A stretch of 35,912 bases of DNA from an uncultured Rikenellaceae bacterium. Its GTDB lineage: Bacteria; Bacteroidota; Bacteroidia; Bacteroidales; Rikenellaceae. Under the pieces are notes generated by a model, which searched no databases, was not told the DNA's origin, and was given only the letters and a program-made list of their open reading frames with translations. The position numbers were made by a program, and so were the translations under genes. The DNA lies in the NCBI GenBank assembly GCA_947176715.1, contig CAMWRR010000002.1, forward strand, positions 1 through 35,912. The letters are read 5' to 3'. Below are positions 23,114 to 32,938 of this stretch, in pieces (position 1 is the first letter of the stretch; the number at the start of each line of letters is the position of its first letter).

Positions 23114-24244
23114 ATGAAAAAGATTCTCTTCCCGTTAATATCGTTGCTTGTCGGTTGCGGCTCACCGACGACGGAACATCGCGGCGCACAAACCACCGAG
23201 ATAACTCACGCGAGAGGTTTCACATTAGAGACATTCGACGGCTACACCGTAGCGCGCGTACGCGACCCGTGGGACACCACGCGCACCCTCCACACCTACG
23301 TACTGGTGCCCAAGAAAGCGCCGTTACCGGAGTCGTTGCCCGACGGCGACCTGATACGCACCCCTGTCGAAAAGGCGGCCGTGGCGAGCGGCGTACACTG
23401 CACTCTGCTCGAGGCCGTCGGTTGCGGCGATGCGGTGCGTGCGGTCTGCCAGCCCGAGTATATCTCGCACCGGTTCGTAAAGGAGGGCATCGAAGCCGGC
23501 ACCGTCGCCGACATAGGGGCACCCTCGCAGATAGACGTAGAGCGGCTCATCGGCTCCGGTGCCGAGCTAATAGTGATGTCGCCTTTCGAGGGTGTAAGCT
23601 ACGGCGCGGTAGAGAAGAGCGGCATACCTATAGTGGAGTGCGCCTCGTATATGGAGACCGAGCCGTTGGGACAGACCGAATGGCTCAAGTTCCACGCCGC
23701 ATTCTACGGACGTCTGCCCGAAGCCGACTCCCTGTTCCGGTGCATAGAGGCGCGCTATAACGCCGTACGCGACACGGCCTCCGCGGCGTCTTCGCATCCC
23801 GTGTTGCTCGCCGAGAGACGCGTAGGGCAGGTATGGTATGTCCCCGGCGGAGGCAGCTATGCGGCCAACCTTTACCGCGACGCCGGCACCGTATGGCCGT
23901 GGAGCGACAACGACTCCGCCGGCTCCCTCTCCCTCGGATTCGAGCAGGTGGTAGACCGGGCCGCCGATGCCGACGTATGGCTGATAAGATACCACGACCC
24001 GTCGTCGACCCTCACCTACGATGACCTCAGAGACGAATATCCCCTGTACGAGTTGTTCAAACCTTTCGGCAAGAGGAAGATATTCACATGCAACACGGCC
24101 GTCACCCCATACTACGAGACAGCCATCGTCAACCCCGACAAGGTGTTGTCCGACATAGTCAGGATAGCCCACCCCGAGCTGTTGACCGACACCCGGCTAT
24201 ACTATTACTCCCCCATGCCTGAAGACAACGCCTCGAGACACTGA
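23114..24244 (+). CDS. Substrate-binding lipoprotein of a BtuF/FepB-type ABC importer
   Basis: A 376-residue protein with a lipoprotein signal (MKKILFPLISLLVGC, acylated Cys15). The two-lobe periplasmic-binding fold has PVEKAAVASGVHCTLLEAVG, then VADIGAPSQIDVERLIGSGA and ELIVMSPFEGVSYGAVEKSG in the first lobe and a long linking helix near residue 205. The family (PF01497) binds iron-siderophores, heme or cobalamin; which one is not visible. It is first in a three-gene operon with FecCD-type permease 13 bp downstream. The operon has no adjacent TonB-dependent receptor, which leaves the ligand open. Confidence 0.85.
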   Translation: MKKILFPLISLLVGCGSPTTEHRGAQTTEITHARGFTLETFDGYTVARVRDPWDTTRTLHTYVLVPKKAPLPESLPDGDLIRTPVEKAAVASGVHCTLLEAVGCGDAVRAVCQPEYISHRFVKEGIEAGTVADIGAPSQIDVERLIGSGAELIVMSPFEGVSYGAVEKSGIPIVECASYMETEPLGQTEWLKFHAAFYGRLPEADSLFRCIEARYNAVRDTASAASSHPVLLAERRVGQVWYVPGGGSYAANLYRDAGTVWPWSDNDSAGSLSLGFEQVVDRAADADVWLIRYHDPSSTLTYDDLRDEYPLYELFKPFGKRKIFTCNTAVTPYYETAIVNPDKVLSDIVRIAHPELLTDTRLYYYSPMPEDNASRH

Positions 24245-24257
24245 CATCCTAAACCGC

Positions 24258-25286
24258 ATGAGACACTATCGCCTCTTCATCCCGCTTCTGTACATCGCTC
24301 TGGCATGCGTCATAATAGCCCTCGCTACAATATGTATGACCACGGGCGCCATAGACATACCCCCCTCGCAGGTGTGGGCCGCGCTCACCGGTGGCCATGT
24401 CGACAACCGCGTGTGGAGCGTCATTGTGACCCAGTCGCGTCTGCCCCAGACCGTAACGGCGCTCATGGCCGGAGCCGCGCTGGCGTGCGGAGGATTGCTC
24501 TTGCAGACACTCTTTGCCAATCCGCTCGCCGACCCCTCCATATTGGGTGTCAGCTCCGGTGCCGGATTGGGTGTGGCGGCGGTGATGCTCGCATCGGGCG
24601 GGGCCGTAGGGTCGCTCGCGGGGACTCTCTCTACGGTGGCGGGGGCAATGGTCGGGGCGATGGCCGTGCTGGCGTTGATAATAGCCCTGTCGACGGTGGT
24701 GCGTAGCAACGTAATGCTGTTGGTGGTGGGGCTGATGATAGGATATATGGCCTCCTCGGCGGTGTCGCTATTCAGCTTCATGGGGGCCGCCGAGAGCGTC
24801 AAGTCGTTTTCGGTGTGGGGCATGGGCGACTTCGGCGGCGTATCGCTCGCCCGTCTGCCCTACTTCGTGGCCATAACCGCGGCGGGCCTGCTATGGGCGC
24901 TACTCATGATGAAACCCATGAACGCCATGCTCTTGGGCGAGAGCTATTGCCGCAATCTCGGGGTGAATCTGAAGAAGCTGAGAGTGTCGGTGTTGTTATC
25001 CACAGGGTTGCTCACGGCTGTGGTGACGGCATTCTGCGGCCCCGTCTCGTTCATTGGGCTGGCCGTGCCTCACATGGCCCGTCTGCTTACGGGCACCTCC
25101 GACCACAGGGTGCTGATGCCGGTGGTGATGTTGCTCGGGGCGGCGGTGGCGCTTGCATGCAATCTGCTCACCACGGTGTTCGGAGAGGGTAATCTTTTGC
25201 CCCTCAATGTGGTGACACCGTTGCTTGGGGCCCCCGTCATAATATACGTCATAGTCAACAAACGCAAGATAGCCTATTTCAACTGA
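24258..25286 (+). CDS. FecCD/BtuC-type ABC importer permease
   Basis: A 342-residue protein with about ten membrane segments. SRLPQTVTALMAGAALACGG, LLQTLFANPLADPSILGVSS and VSFIGLAVPHMARLLTGTSD are the signature segments of the iron-siderophore/cobalamin permease family (PF01032). The stop overlaps the ATG of the ATPase gene by one base (TGATG), a sign of translational coupling. It would form a homodimer with the ATPase dimer. Confidence 0.93.
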   Translation: MRHYRLFIPLLYIALACVIIALATICMTTGAIDIPPSQVWAALTGGHVDNRVWSVIVTQSRLPQTVTALMAGAALACGGLLLQTLFANPLADPSILGVSSGAGLGVAAVMLASGGAVGSLAGTLSTVAGAMVGAMAVLALIIALSTVVRSNVMLLVVGLMIGYMASSAVSLFSFMGAAESVKSFSVWGMGDFGGVSLARLPYFVAITAAGLLWALLMMKPMNAMLLGESYCRNLGVNLKKLRVSVLLSTGLLTAVVTAFCGPVSFIGLAVPHMARLLTGTSDHRVLMPVVMLLGAAVALACNLLTTVFGEGNLLPLNVVTPLLGAPVIIYVIVNKRKIAYFN

Positions 25287-26077
25287 TGGACAAGAGCGAG
25301 AAAATACGCCCCTGTGCGGTGGAGTGCCGCGACCTGTCGATAGGTCACCGCGACGGCAGACCGTTGTTCCGCCACCTCGACTTAGTGTTGCCTAAAGGCG
25401 AGGTGACCTCGCTTCTCGGGGTCAACGGCTCAGGTAAATCGACGCTCATAAAGACCATCTGCGGCTTCATACCGCCCGTCGGAGGCGAGATATCGATAGC
25501 GGGGCGACGCTCCTGCGAATATTCGCGCGAGGAGATGGCCCGCACCGTGGGCGTGGTGCTCACCGAGCGGGGGGCCGAGGGGGGGCTTACCGTCTACGAG
25601 ACCGTATCTTTGGGCCGTTACCCCTACACCGACTTCCTCGGACGCATGAAAGCCGAGGACATAGCCGCCGTAGAGCAGGCTCTGGAGGAGGTGGGCATAG
25701 CCAACAAACGCGACTGTCACCTCTCGCGCATGAGCGACGGCGAACGGCAGAAGGTAATGATAGCCAAAGCCATAGCTCAGAACTGCCCCATCGTGGTGCT
25801 CGACGAACCGACCGCCTTTCTCGACGTCGCGGCCCGCATAAGGACCATGGAGCTGTTACGCAAGATATCGCGCGAGGGCGACCGTGCCATACTCATCTCC
25901 ACGCACGACCTCGACCTGGCCCTGCGCATGAGCGACAATCTGTGGATAATGTCGCCGGATACGGGCGTGATACAAGGCCCCGTCGCCGAGGTGGTGGAGC
26001 GCGGCGGACTTCGCTACATTCTCGGAGACGACATGGAGACGGGCAGGTATGCAAGCCTCTACGACACGCGACGCTAA
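25286..26077 (+). CDS. ATPase of the BtuD/FepC-type ABC importer
   Basis: A 263-residue ABC ATPase. Walker A is GVNGSGKST near residue 45, the signature is LSRMSDGERQKVMIAKAIAQ, Walker B is IVVLDEPTAFLD, and the switch His is in ISTHDLDLAL. Start overlaps the permease stop. The signature reads MSDGE instead of LSGGE, a variation common in this subfamily. Confidence 0.93.
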   Translation: MDKSEKIRPCAVECRDLSIGHRDGRPLFRHLDLVLPKGEVTSLLGVNGSGKSTLIKTICGFIPPVGGEISIAGRRSCEYSREEMARTVGVVLTERGAEGGLTVYETVSLGRYPYTDFLGRMKAEDIAAVEQALEEVGIANKRDCHLSRMSDGERQKVMIAKAIAQNCPIVVLDEPTAFLDVAARIRTMELLRKISREGDRAILISTHDLDLALRMSDNLWIMSPDTGVIQGPVAEVVERGGLRYILGDDMETGRYASLYDTRR

Positions 26078-26287
26078 AAGGTCGCTTCGGATGCCGTACG
26101 GGCGACAAGGTTAGGACAGAGAGCCATCGAGACCCGCACTGCCGCATCAAATCACGTTTCCGTCGGGCGGCGACGAACAATTTTATCAAAAAGATGTCAA
26201 ACCGGAAAAATGATTTCCGAAAGTGAGCGAAAGCCCCTGTACGGCACAAAATTGTCGTGTCGGAGTATCAAATGACGCAAAAAGATT
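26078..26287. other. Gene-free stretch between the importer operon and the leuS promoter
   Basis: About 210 bp. No credible gene, strong terminator or repeat found. A frame running out of the importer region has a composition unlike real neighbours. Confidence 0.4.
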
Positions 26288-26295
26288 TACCTTTG
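26288..26295 (+). promoter_or_regulatory. -7 box (TACCTTTG) for leuS
   Basis: A perfect TAnnTTTG box; -33 element unclear. It implies a leader of about 112 nt. Confidence 0.5.
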
Positions 26296-26359
26296 CGTAT
26301 CGATTGTGCCCGACAGGTCGGAATGTATTGTATCGGCCCGTCGTGTCGTATATGTTTGT

Positions 26360-26398
26360 GTCGGTGTGTTCTTACGGCAGAGGGCGTAACGCACCGAC
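26360..26398 (+). promoter_or_regulatory. Hairpin in the leuS leader
   Basis: GTCGGTGTGTT (26360-26370) pairs with AACGCACCGAC (26388-26398) over 11 bp with one G-U pair, around a 17-base loop. It ends 15 bases before the leuS ATG, where it could limit ribosome access. No T run follows, so it is not a plain terminator. Confidence 0.45.
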
Positions 26399-26413
26399 GG
26401 AAAAATTCACGAT

Positions 26414-29179
26414 ATGGAATACGATTTCAGAGAGATAGAGGCCAAATGGCAGAAACGTTGGAGAGAAGAGGGCACCTATAAGGTCACCGAGGAGAAGGGC
26501 AAGCCCAAGTTCTACGTCCTCGACATGTTTCCCTACCCCTCGGGAGCGGGTCTGCACGTGGGCCATCCGCTCGGTTACATAGCCTCGGACATCTACTCGC
26601 GCTACAAGCGTCAGAAAGGGTTCAACGTGTTGCATCCCATGGGCTACGATGCGTTCGGTCTGCCCGCCGAGCAGTACGCCATACAGACGGGCCAGCACCC
26701 CGAGAAGACCACCACCGACAACATAAACCGCTATCGCCAGCAGCTCGACAAGATAGGCTTCTCGTTCGACTGGAGCCGCGAGATACGCACCTGCGACAGA
26801 GGCTACTACAAATGGACCCAGTGGGCCTTCGAGAAGATGTTCGGCCACTACTACGACAACGCCGCGGGCAAGGCCGAGCCGATAGAGAAGCTCATAAAAC
26901 GTTTCGAGGAGCGGGGCACCGAGGGGCTCGACGCCGCATGCACGCAACAGCTACGCTTCACCGCCGGAGAGTGGCGCGATATGGATGCCCACGCCAAGGA
27001 GAGGACGCTCGAGAACTATCGTCTGGCATTCCGCGCCGCCACTATGGTCAACTGGTGCGCCGAGCTGGGCACGGTGCTGGCCAACGACGAGGTCAAGGAC
27101 GGCCTGTCGGTCAGGGGCGGCTATCCCGTGGAGCAACGCCTCATGCAACAGTGGCTCCTGAGGGTGACGGCATACGCCGAAAGGCTTTTGGAGGGACTCG
27201 ACACACTCCAGTGGAGCGAATCGCTCAAAGAGATACAGCGTAACTGGATAGGCAAGTCGACCGGGGCGCAGATGTTCTTCCCCATAGAGGGCCACGACGA
27301 CAAGAAATTAGAGATATTCACCACCCGCGCCGACACCGTATTCGGCGTCACATTCATGGTGATGGCTCCCGAGCACGCGTGGGCCCGCGAGATAGCCTCG
27401 CCCGAACAACTGCCCGCCGTCGAGGAGTACATATCGCAGAGCAAGAAACGCTCCGAACGCGAGCGCATGGCCGACACCAAGAGGGTGAGCGGCGTATTCA
27501 CCGGGGCCTACTGCCTCAACCCGTTCAACGGCACGAGGATACCCATATACCTGAGCGACTACGTGCTTGCCGGCTACGGCACCGGGGCCATCATGGCGGT
27601 GCCCGCGCACGACAGCCGCGACTGGGCTTTCGCACGTCATTTCAATCTGCCTATAATACCGGTGGTTGCCGGCGGCGACCTCGACGTATCGTCATACGAC
27701 GCCAAAGAGGGCAAGATGATAAACTCGGAGTTCCTCGACGGGCTCGATGTCAAGGAGGCCATCCCCGCCATGCTCGAGGAGGTGGAGAGGCGCGGCATAG
27801 GTGCCAAGAAGGTCAACTACCGTCTGCGCGACGCTATCTTCTCGCGCCAGAGATACTGGGGCGAGCCTTTCCCCGTCTATTACGTGGACGGCATACCCCA
27901 CCTCGTACCCGAAGACAAACTGCCGCTGGAGCTTCCGCCCATCGACAACTTCGGACCCACAGCCGACGGAGAGCCGCCGCTGGCACGCGTCGAAGGGTGG
28001 CACACGGCCGAGGGGTACCCCTACGAGCTTAGCACCATGCCGGGCTTCGCAGGGTCGTCGGCATACTACCTCCGCTACATGGACCCGCACAACGACAAGG
28101 CGCTCGTGAGCCGTCAGGCGAACGAATACTGGCGTAACGTCGACCTCTACGTCGGCGGCATAGAGCACGCCACGGGCCACCTCATCTACTCCCGCTTCTG
28201 GAACAAGTTCCTCTACGACTTGGGCTACGTATGCGAGGCCGAGCCGTTCAAGAAGCTCGTCAATCAGGGGATGATACAGGGCCGCTCGTCGTTCGTGTAC
28301 AGGATAAAGAACACCGACACCTTCGTATCGGCCTCTCTCAAAGAGGAATACGACACACAGGAGATACACGTGGATGTCAACATTGTACGTAACGACATAC
28401 TCGACATAGAGGCTTTCCGGGCATGGCGCGACGAGTTCAAAAACTCGGAGTTCATATTGGAGGATGGCAAATACGTCTGCGGCTGGGCCGTGGAGAAGAT
28501 GTCCAAGTCGATGTTCAACGTGGTCAACCCCGACAACATAATAGAGCGTTACGGCGCCGACACCCTCCGTGTCTACGAGATGTTCCTCGGCCCGCTCGAA
28601 CAGTCGAAGCCGTGGGACACCAACGGCATAGACGGCGTGCACAAATTCCTGCGCAAATTCTGGAGGCTCTATTTCGCCGCCGACGGCACACTACTGGCCG
28701 ACGACAGCGAAGCCTCGCCCGAGGCGCTCAAGACGCTTCACAAGACTATAAAAAAGGTGAGCGAAGACATCGAGAACTTCTCGTTCAACACCTCGGTGAG
28801 CGCCTTTATGATATGCGTCAACGAGCTGGGCGACGCCGCATGCCGTTCGCGCAAGGTGCTGGAGCCGCTCGTGGCTCTGATATGCCCGTTCGCCCCCCAC
28901 ATAGCGGAGGAGATATGGGAGGCGCTCGGCATGAAAGGCAGCGCGTGCGACGCTCCGTTCCCAGTGTTCGACCCTAAATATCTGGTGGAGGAGAGCTTCG
29001 AGTATCCGGTGTCGTTCAACGGCAAGATGCGTTTCAAGAAGAGGCTGTCGCTCTCTGCGAGCCAAGAGGAGGCGGAGAGAGAGCTGCTTGCCGACCCTGC
29101 GACGCAGAGATACCTCGACGGCAAGGAGCCGAAGAAGATAGTATTCGTAAAAGGCAAGATAATCAACATCGTACACTGA
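26414..29179 (+). CDS. leuS: Leucyl-tRNA synthetase
   Basis: A 921-residue class I synthetase that charges tRNA-Leu. HVGH (HIGH motif) lies at residues 48-51 within YPSGAGLHVGHPLGY. The editing (CP1) domain carries GYGTGAIMAVPAHDSRDWAF. KMSKS is at 695-699 (VEKMSKSMFNVVNPDNI), and the anticodon-binding and C-terminal domains follow. Length is usual for Bacteroidetes enzymes. The two tRNA-Leu genes in this window are its substrates but are not part of its transcript. Confidence 0.97.
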   Translation: MEYDFREIEAKWQKRWREEGTYKVTEEKGKPKFYVLDMFPYPSGAGLHVGHPLGYIASDIYSRYKRQKGFNVLHPMGYDAFGLPAEQYAIQTGQHPEKTTTDNINRYRQQLDKIGFSFDWSREIRTCDRGYYKWTQWAFEKMFGHYYDNAAGKAEPIEKLIKRFEERGTEGLDAACTQQLRFTAGEWRDMDAHAKERTLENYRLAFRAATMVNWCAELGTVLANDEVKDGLSVRGGYPVEQRLMQQWLLRVTAYAERLLEGLDTLQWSESLKEIQRNWIGKSTGAQMFFPIEGHDDKKLEIFTTRADTVFGVTFMVMAPEHAWAREIASPEQLPAVEEYISQSKKRSERERMADTKRVSGVFTGAYCLNPFNGTRIPIYLSDYVLAGYGTGAIMAVPAHDSRDWAFARHFNLPIIPVVAGGDLDVSSYDAKEGKMINSEFLDGLDVKEAIPAMLEEVERRGIGAKKVNYRLRDAIFSRQRYWGEPFPVYYVDGIPHLVPEDKLPLELPPIDNFGPTADGEPPLARVEGWHTAEGYPYELSTMPGFAGSSAYYLRYMDPHNDKALVSRQANEYWRNVDLYVGGIEHATGHLIYSRFWNKFLYDLGYVCEAEPFKKLVNQGMIQGRSSFVYRIKNTDTFVSASLKEEYDTQEIHVDVNIVRNDILDIEAFRAWRDEFKNSEFILEDGKYVCGWAVEKMSKSMFNVVNPDNIIERYGADTLRVYEMFLGPLEQSKPWDTNGIDGVHKFLRKFWRLYFAADGTLLADDSEASPEALKTLHKTIKKVSEDIENFSFNTSVSAFMICVNELGDAACRSRKVLEPLVALICPFAPHIAEEIWEALGMKGSACDAPFPVFDPKYLVEESFEYPVSFNGKMRFKKRLSLSASQEEAERELLADPATQRYLDGKEPKKIVFVKGKIINIVH

Positions 29180-29186
29180 CCGCACC

Positions 29187-29212
29187 GCCCCTCTGTTCAG
29201 GAACGGAGGGGC
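29187..29212 (+). terminator. Hairpin after leuS
   Basis: GCCCCTC (29187-29193) pairs with GAGGGGC (29206-29212). No T run follows, so its strength as a terminator is uncertain. Confidence 0.5.
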
Positions 29213-29250
29213 CGCCGGTCCGCAAAACCGTAATTATTAAACACACAGAT

Positions 29251-30174
29251 ATGGCTAAATTAAAAATCAAACTGACCCGCAAACAGATTCTGTCAGAGGT
29301 GAGAGCCTACATAATGATAACCGTAGGATTGCTGATCTACTCTTTCGCCTGGACCAACATCATCACTCCCGCCAAATTCATCGGCGGCGGACTGCCCGGT
29401 ATAAGTACGCTTCTGGAGCTGGCCACGGGCGGGTTCCTCGACATGGGCACCTACTACTTCATCCTCAACACCATGCTGTTGATAGCCGGACTGATAATAA
29501 TAGGTCCCACTTTCGGCATAAAGACGGTATACGCCGTATGCCTCATGTCGACGGCGCTGTCGGTACTGCCGAGCATCGTACCGGCAGACTTGGTCGGTCT
29601 TCAGGACGACAAACTGCTATCCGCGGTACTGGGCGGAGCGTTGTGCGGACTCGGCATCGCCATCTGTTTCATGAACGGCGGCAGTACGGGAGGCACGGAT
29701 ATATTGGCCATGATAGTCAACAAGTTCTACAACATGAGCCTCGGCAAGTTGCTCATGCTTTTCGACATCATAATCATCGGTTGCTCCTATTTCATCTATC
29801 ATAACATATCGGCCATCATATACGGCTACATCGTGCTCGGCGTAATGGGCAACACCATAGACATGGTAATGGCGGGCAGCAGACAATCGTGCCAGCTTAT
29901 GGTCATATCCAAGAAATACGACCAGATCGCCGACCGCATCGTCAATGTCGCACACCGCGGCGTAACCGTTCTCGACGGCTCAGGCTGGTACACCAAGAAC
30001 CCGCAGAAGGTGCTTATGATATTCTGCCGCAGAAGCGAATCGACCACCATCTGCCGCATAGTCAAAGAGCAGGACTCGGACGCTTTCATATCCAATGCGG
30101 CCATATCGGGGGTATACGGTAACGGTTTCGAGAACCTCAAGCTGAAACAGCGCAACAACAAATCGGAAAATTGA
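29251..30174 (+). CDS. YitT family membrane protein
   Basis: A 307-residue protein with five or six membrane segments (residues about 20-200) and a C-terminal DUF2179 cytosolic domain. GGLPGISTLLELATGGFLDM and FMNGGSTGGTDILAMIVNKF are the paired glycine-rich segments of the family. It probably acts as a transporter of unknown substrate. The stop overlaps the ATG of the peptidase gene by one base, so the two are coupled. Confidence 0.88.
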   Translation: MAKLKIKLTRKQILSEVRAYIMITVGLLIYSFAWTNIITPAKFIGGGLPGISTLLELATGGFLDMGTYYFILNTMLLIAGLIIIGPTFGIKTVYAVCLMSTALSVLPSIVPADLVGLQDDKLLSAVLGGALCGLGIAICFMNGGSTGGTDILAMIVNKFYNMSLGKLLMLFDIIIIGCSYFIYHNISAIIYGYIVLGVMGNTIDMVMAGSRQSCQLMVISKKYDQIADRIVNVAHRGVTVLDGSGWYTKNPQKVLMIFCRRSESTTICRIVKEQDSDAFISNAAISGVYGNGFENLKLKQRNNKSEN

Positions 30175-31514
30175 TGAATATTTCGAGACGCGACAAGATA
30201 TCCGTTGCGATAATAATAGTCAGCTTAGCCACCATAGTATTCACACTGCTCTACCGTTACGGTGTCTTCGGCATAGAGGTCGATTTCAACAAGCCGGTAA
30301 AGGAGCTCGAGGTGTCGGAGCCGGAGTATCTCTACGGCATACGCATCGACTCGCTCAACGTCACTACCGAGACCGTGGCGAGCGGGCAGACATTCTCGGG
30401 AATACTCGACGGATACGGGGTGGGCGGACGCGTCATAGACGAGCTGATACGCAAATGCGGCGGAGTATTCGACCTGCGTCAGTTGCGCGAGGGGAACAAA
30501 TACACCGCCTTCACGGCTATGGACAGTACCCAGAAGCTGCAATATCTTGTCTACGAAAGCTCTATCAGCGACTTCGTGACATTCTGTTTCAAGGATACGT
30601 TGGCCGTCAACGTGCAGAAAAAAGAGATAGAGACCCGTCGCCGCATGGCCTCCGCCACCATAGAGAGCTCTCTGTGGAACGCGGCCGTGGGGGCGGGAAT
30701 GAACGGCACCGTAGCTATGAACCTTGCCGACGTCTACCAGTGGAGCATCGACTTTTACGCCATACAATCCGGAGACTCGTTCAAGGTGATATACGACGAG
30801 CTCTTCATCGACGGCAAGAGCGTGGGCGTGGGCACAATATGGGGCGCCGTGTTCAATCACGGAGGCAAAGACTACTACGCCATACGCCACCAATATACCG
30901 AAAACGGCGTGGAGCAACACGGCTACTGGGACGAGACGGGGCGTTCGTTAAGGAGCGCGTTCCTCAAAGCGCCGCTAAAATATACGCGTATCAGCTCCAA
31001 ATTCTCCAACTCGAGGCTCCACCCCGTACTCCGCATACGCCGTCCGCACCACGGCGTCGACTATGCCGCCCCGCTGGGGACACCGGTACACGCCATCGCC
31101 AACGGCGTAGTCACGCACAAATATTACGAAAAGGGAGGCGGCAATGTCCTCAAGATAAAACACTCGCGCGGATATGTGTCGGGTTATCTGCACCTTAGCA
31201 AATACGCCAAAGGCATAAACGTAGGCACTCAGGTAAAACAGGGCGACCTCATAGCATACGTCGGAAGCACCGGCACATCCACCGGTCCTCACCTCGACTT
31301 CCGTATATGGAAGAACGGCACCGCGATAGACCCGCTCAAGATGACCGACGTCAAGGGCGAAGACATAAGCAGCGCCCAGCGCCCCGGCTTCGAGGAGACC
31401 AAACGGCGCATATTGGCGGAGCTGGAGGGCAAGGAGTACACTGCGCCCGCTGGCAAGGTCCCTGCCGCCAAAGGCATCATGCCCGACATATTCAGAGAGG
31501 TGAAAGGCAACTGA
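30174..31514 (+). CDS. M23 (LytM-type) peptidase, membrane-anchored
   Basis: A 446-residue protein with an N-terminal membrane anchor (about 10-27), LysM/OapA-like spacer domains, and a C-terminal M23 domain (about 290-390). Zinc motif HxxxD is in RPHHGVDYAAPLG. GPHLDFRIWKNG stands where GPHLHFE is usual, so the second His of HxH is Asp. This change is shared by some Bacteroidetes relatives and might alter zinc binding. The expected role is cutting or remodelling peptidoglycan cross-links during growth and division. It is coupled to yitT upstream and is one base from the YhbP-like gene downstream. Confidence 0.85.
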   Translation: MNISRRDKISVAIIIVSLATIVFTLLYRYGVFGIEVDFNKPVKELEVSEPEYLYGIRIDSLNVTTETVASGQTFSGILDGYGVGGRVIDELIRKCGGVFDLRQLREGNKYTAFTAMDSTQKLQYLVYESSISDFVTFCFKDTLAVNVQKKEIETRRRMASATIESSLWNAAVGAGMNGTVAMNLADVYQWSIDFYAIQSGDSFKVIYDELFIDGKSVGVGTIWGAVFNHGGKDYYAIRHQYTENGVEQHGYWDETGRSLRSAFLKAPLKYTRISSKFSNSRLHPVLRIRRPHHGVDYAAPLGTPVHAIANGVVTHKYYEKGGGNVLKIKHSRGYVSGYLHLSKYAKGINVGTQVKQGDLIAYVGSTGTSTGPHLDFRIWKNGTAIDPLKMTDVKGEDISSAQRPGFEETKRRILAELEGKEYTAPAGKVPAAKGIMPDIFREVKGN

Positions 31515-31515
31515 C

Positions 31516-31941
31516 ATGGACGAACGTATCGAACGTTTCCTGACCGGGCACCACGTGGCCACATTGGCTACCGTAGCACCAGACGGCTCCCCCTACTGTT
31601 GCAACATATTCTATGCCTACGACGCCGACAACTGCGCGCTCATATTCTCATCCGACACCAAGACCGCACATACGGGCCACTTCACCGCCGACGACAGAGT
31701 GGCGGCATCGGTGGTGCTGGAGTCGAAAGCGATAGGTACGCTCCGTGGCGCCCAGATGACCGGACGCATAGTACGCCCCGAGGCCGACGAGCTCGACAAA
31801 GCCCGCCGGCGTTATCTCAAAAGATTCCCCTACGCCGCCGTCATGCCGCTGGAGCTATGGATTATGAGAATAGACTTCGTGAAACATACCGACAACAGAC
31901 TGGGATTCGGGGTTAAGCTGAAGTGGTCGCGGGAGGGGTGA
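31516..31941 (+). CDS. YhbP-like / PNPOx-type flavin-binding protein
   Basis: A 141-residue split-barrel protein beginning MDERIERFLTGHHVATLATV, followed by DGSPYCCNIFYAYDADNCAL. This is the pattern of the UPF0306/YhbP group within the pyridoxamine-phosphate oxidase superfamily. Members bind FMN or heme-type cofactors; the reaction here is unknown. It is the last gene of the yitT-peptidase unit. Confidence 0.78.
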   Translation: MDERIERFLTGHHVATLATVAPDGSPYCCNIFYAYDADNCALIFSSDTKTAHTGHFTADDRVAASVVLESKAIGTLRGAQMTGRIVRPEADELDKARRRYLKRFPYAAVMPLELWIMRIDFVKHTDNRLGFGVKLKWSREG

Positions 31942-32082
31942 CAAAGTTTTCCGAAGGATGTTTTTATAACATGCGACAGATTTTACGTAGTTTATGCAGG
32001 TGACGGATTTCCCCACAAAAGTGTTTTTCTACAACCGAGGAGGGGAGCAATGTAACCGTTCTTACAACCGACTGACATAAAA

Positions 32083-32916
32083 ATGAAAACGGAAGAGATA
32101 AACGCACTGTTTGAACAATTTGAATCTATCGTATGTCTTTACGACGGCGTAGAGTGCTGGAGTGCAAGAGAGCTTCATTCGGTATTGGGATATACGCAAT
32201 GGCGTAACTTCATACCGGCAATAGAAAAAGCTAAAAATGCGTGCGAAAGCGCAGGGGAGCGAGTTACTGACCATTTTGCGGACGTCCGCAAAATGGTATC
32301 TCTCGGCTCTGGCTCGGAACGCGAAGTCGACGACTATATGTTGACACGTTACGCATGTTATCTGATTGCGCAGAACGGCGATCCCCGCAAGTCGCAGATA
32401 GCCTTTGCTCAGAACTACTTCGCCGTTCAGACCCGTCGCGCGGAGCTGGTACAGAAACGACTCGCCGACAACGAACGCGTACAGGCCCGCGCAAAACTGG
32501 CCGAGACAGAAAAACGCCTGTCGGGCATACTTTACGAACGAGGCATCGACAACAAAGGGTTCGCTATAATCCGCTCCAAAGGCGACAAGGCGTTGTTTCA
32601 TCTCGACACGGCTCTGTTGAAGCGCAAGCTCGGCGCTCCCGAGGGTCGTCCCTTAGCCGATTTTCTACCGACCATAAGCATCAAGGCCAAAGATTTCGCC
32701 GCCGAAATGACCTCCGTCAACGCCGAACAAAAAGACCTGCACGGCCAAAACGCGATAGAGAAAGAGCACATAGACAACAATATAGCCGTACGCGACATGT
32801 TACTGAGCCGAGGAATCGTTCCCGAACAACTACCGGCAGGAGAGGATGTGAAAAAGGTGGAACGCCGGCTCAAATCCGAAGAGAAGACTCTCACAAAAGG
32901 GAATAAGATAAAGTAA
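32083..32916 (+). CDS. DinD-like / BRO-N domain protein
   Basis: A 277-residue protein whose N-terminal BRO-N domain (about 15-110: CWSARELHSVLGYTQWRNF, then DDYMLTRYACYLIAQNGDP and AFAQNYFAVQTRRAEL) is followed by a helical, charged region. GIDNKGFAIIRSKGDKALFH and DMLLSRGIVPEQLPAGEDVK match DNA-damage-inducible protein D. In E. coli DinD is SOS-induced and blocks RecA filaments; that role is inferred here. Lower GC in its 5' half and the position against a tRNA-Leu suggest acquired DNA. A palindromic terminator follows. Confidence 0.85.
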   Translation: MKTEEINALFEQFESIVCLYDGVECWSARELHSVLGYTQWRNFIPAIEKAKNACESAGERVTDHFADVRKMVSLGSGSEREVDDYMLTRYACYLIAQNGDPRKSQIAFAQNYFAVQTRRAELVQKRLADNERVQARAKLAETEKRLSGILYERGIDNKGFAIIRSKGDKALFHLDTALLKRKLGAPEGRPLADFLPTISIKAKDFAAEMTSVNAEQKDLHGQNAIEKEHIDNNIAVRDMLLSRGIVPEQLPAGEDVKKVERRLKSEEKTLTKGNKIK

Positions 32917-32938
32917 TAACACACCTGTCTGCAAAAAC

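Noticed and set aside
26296..26413. T-box or leucine leader peptide before leuS
   Set aside because: No T-box sequence and no short frame rich in Leu codons; T-boxes are also not typical of this phylum.
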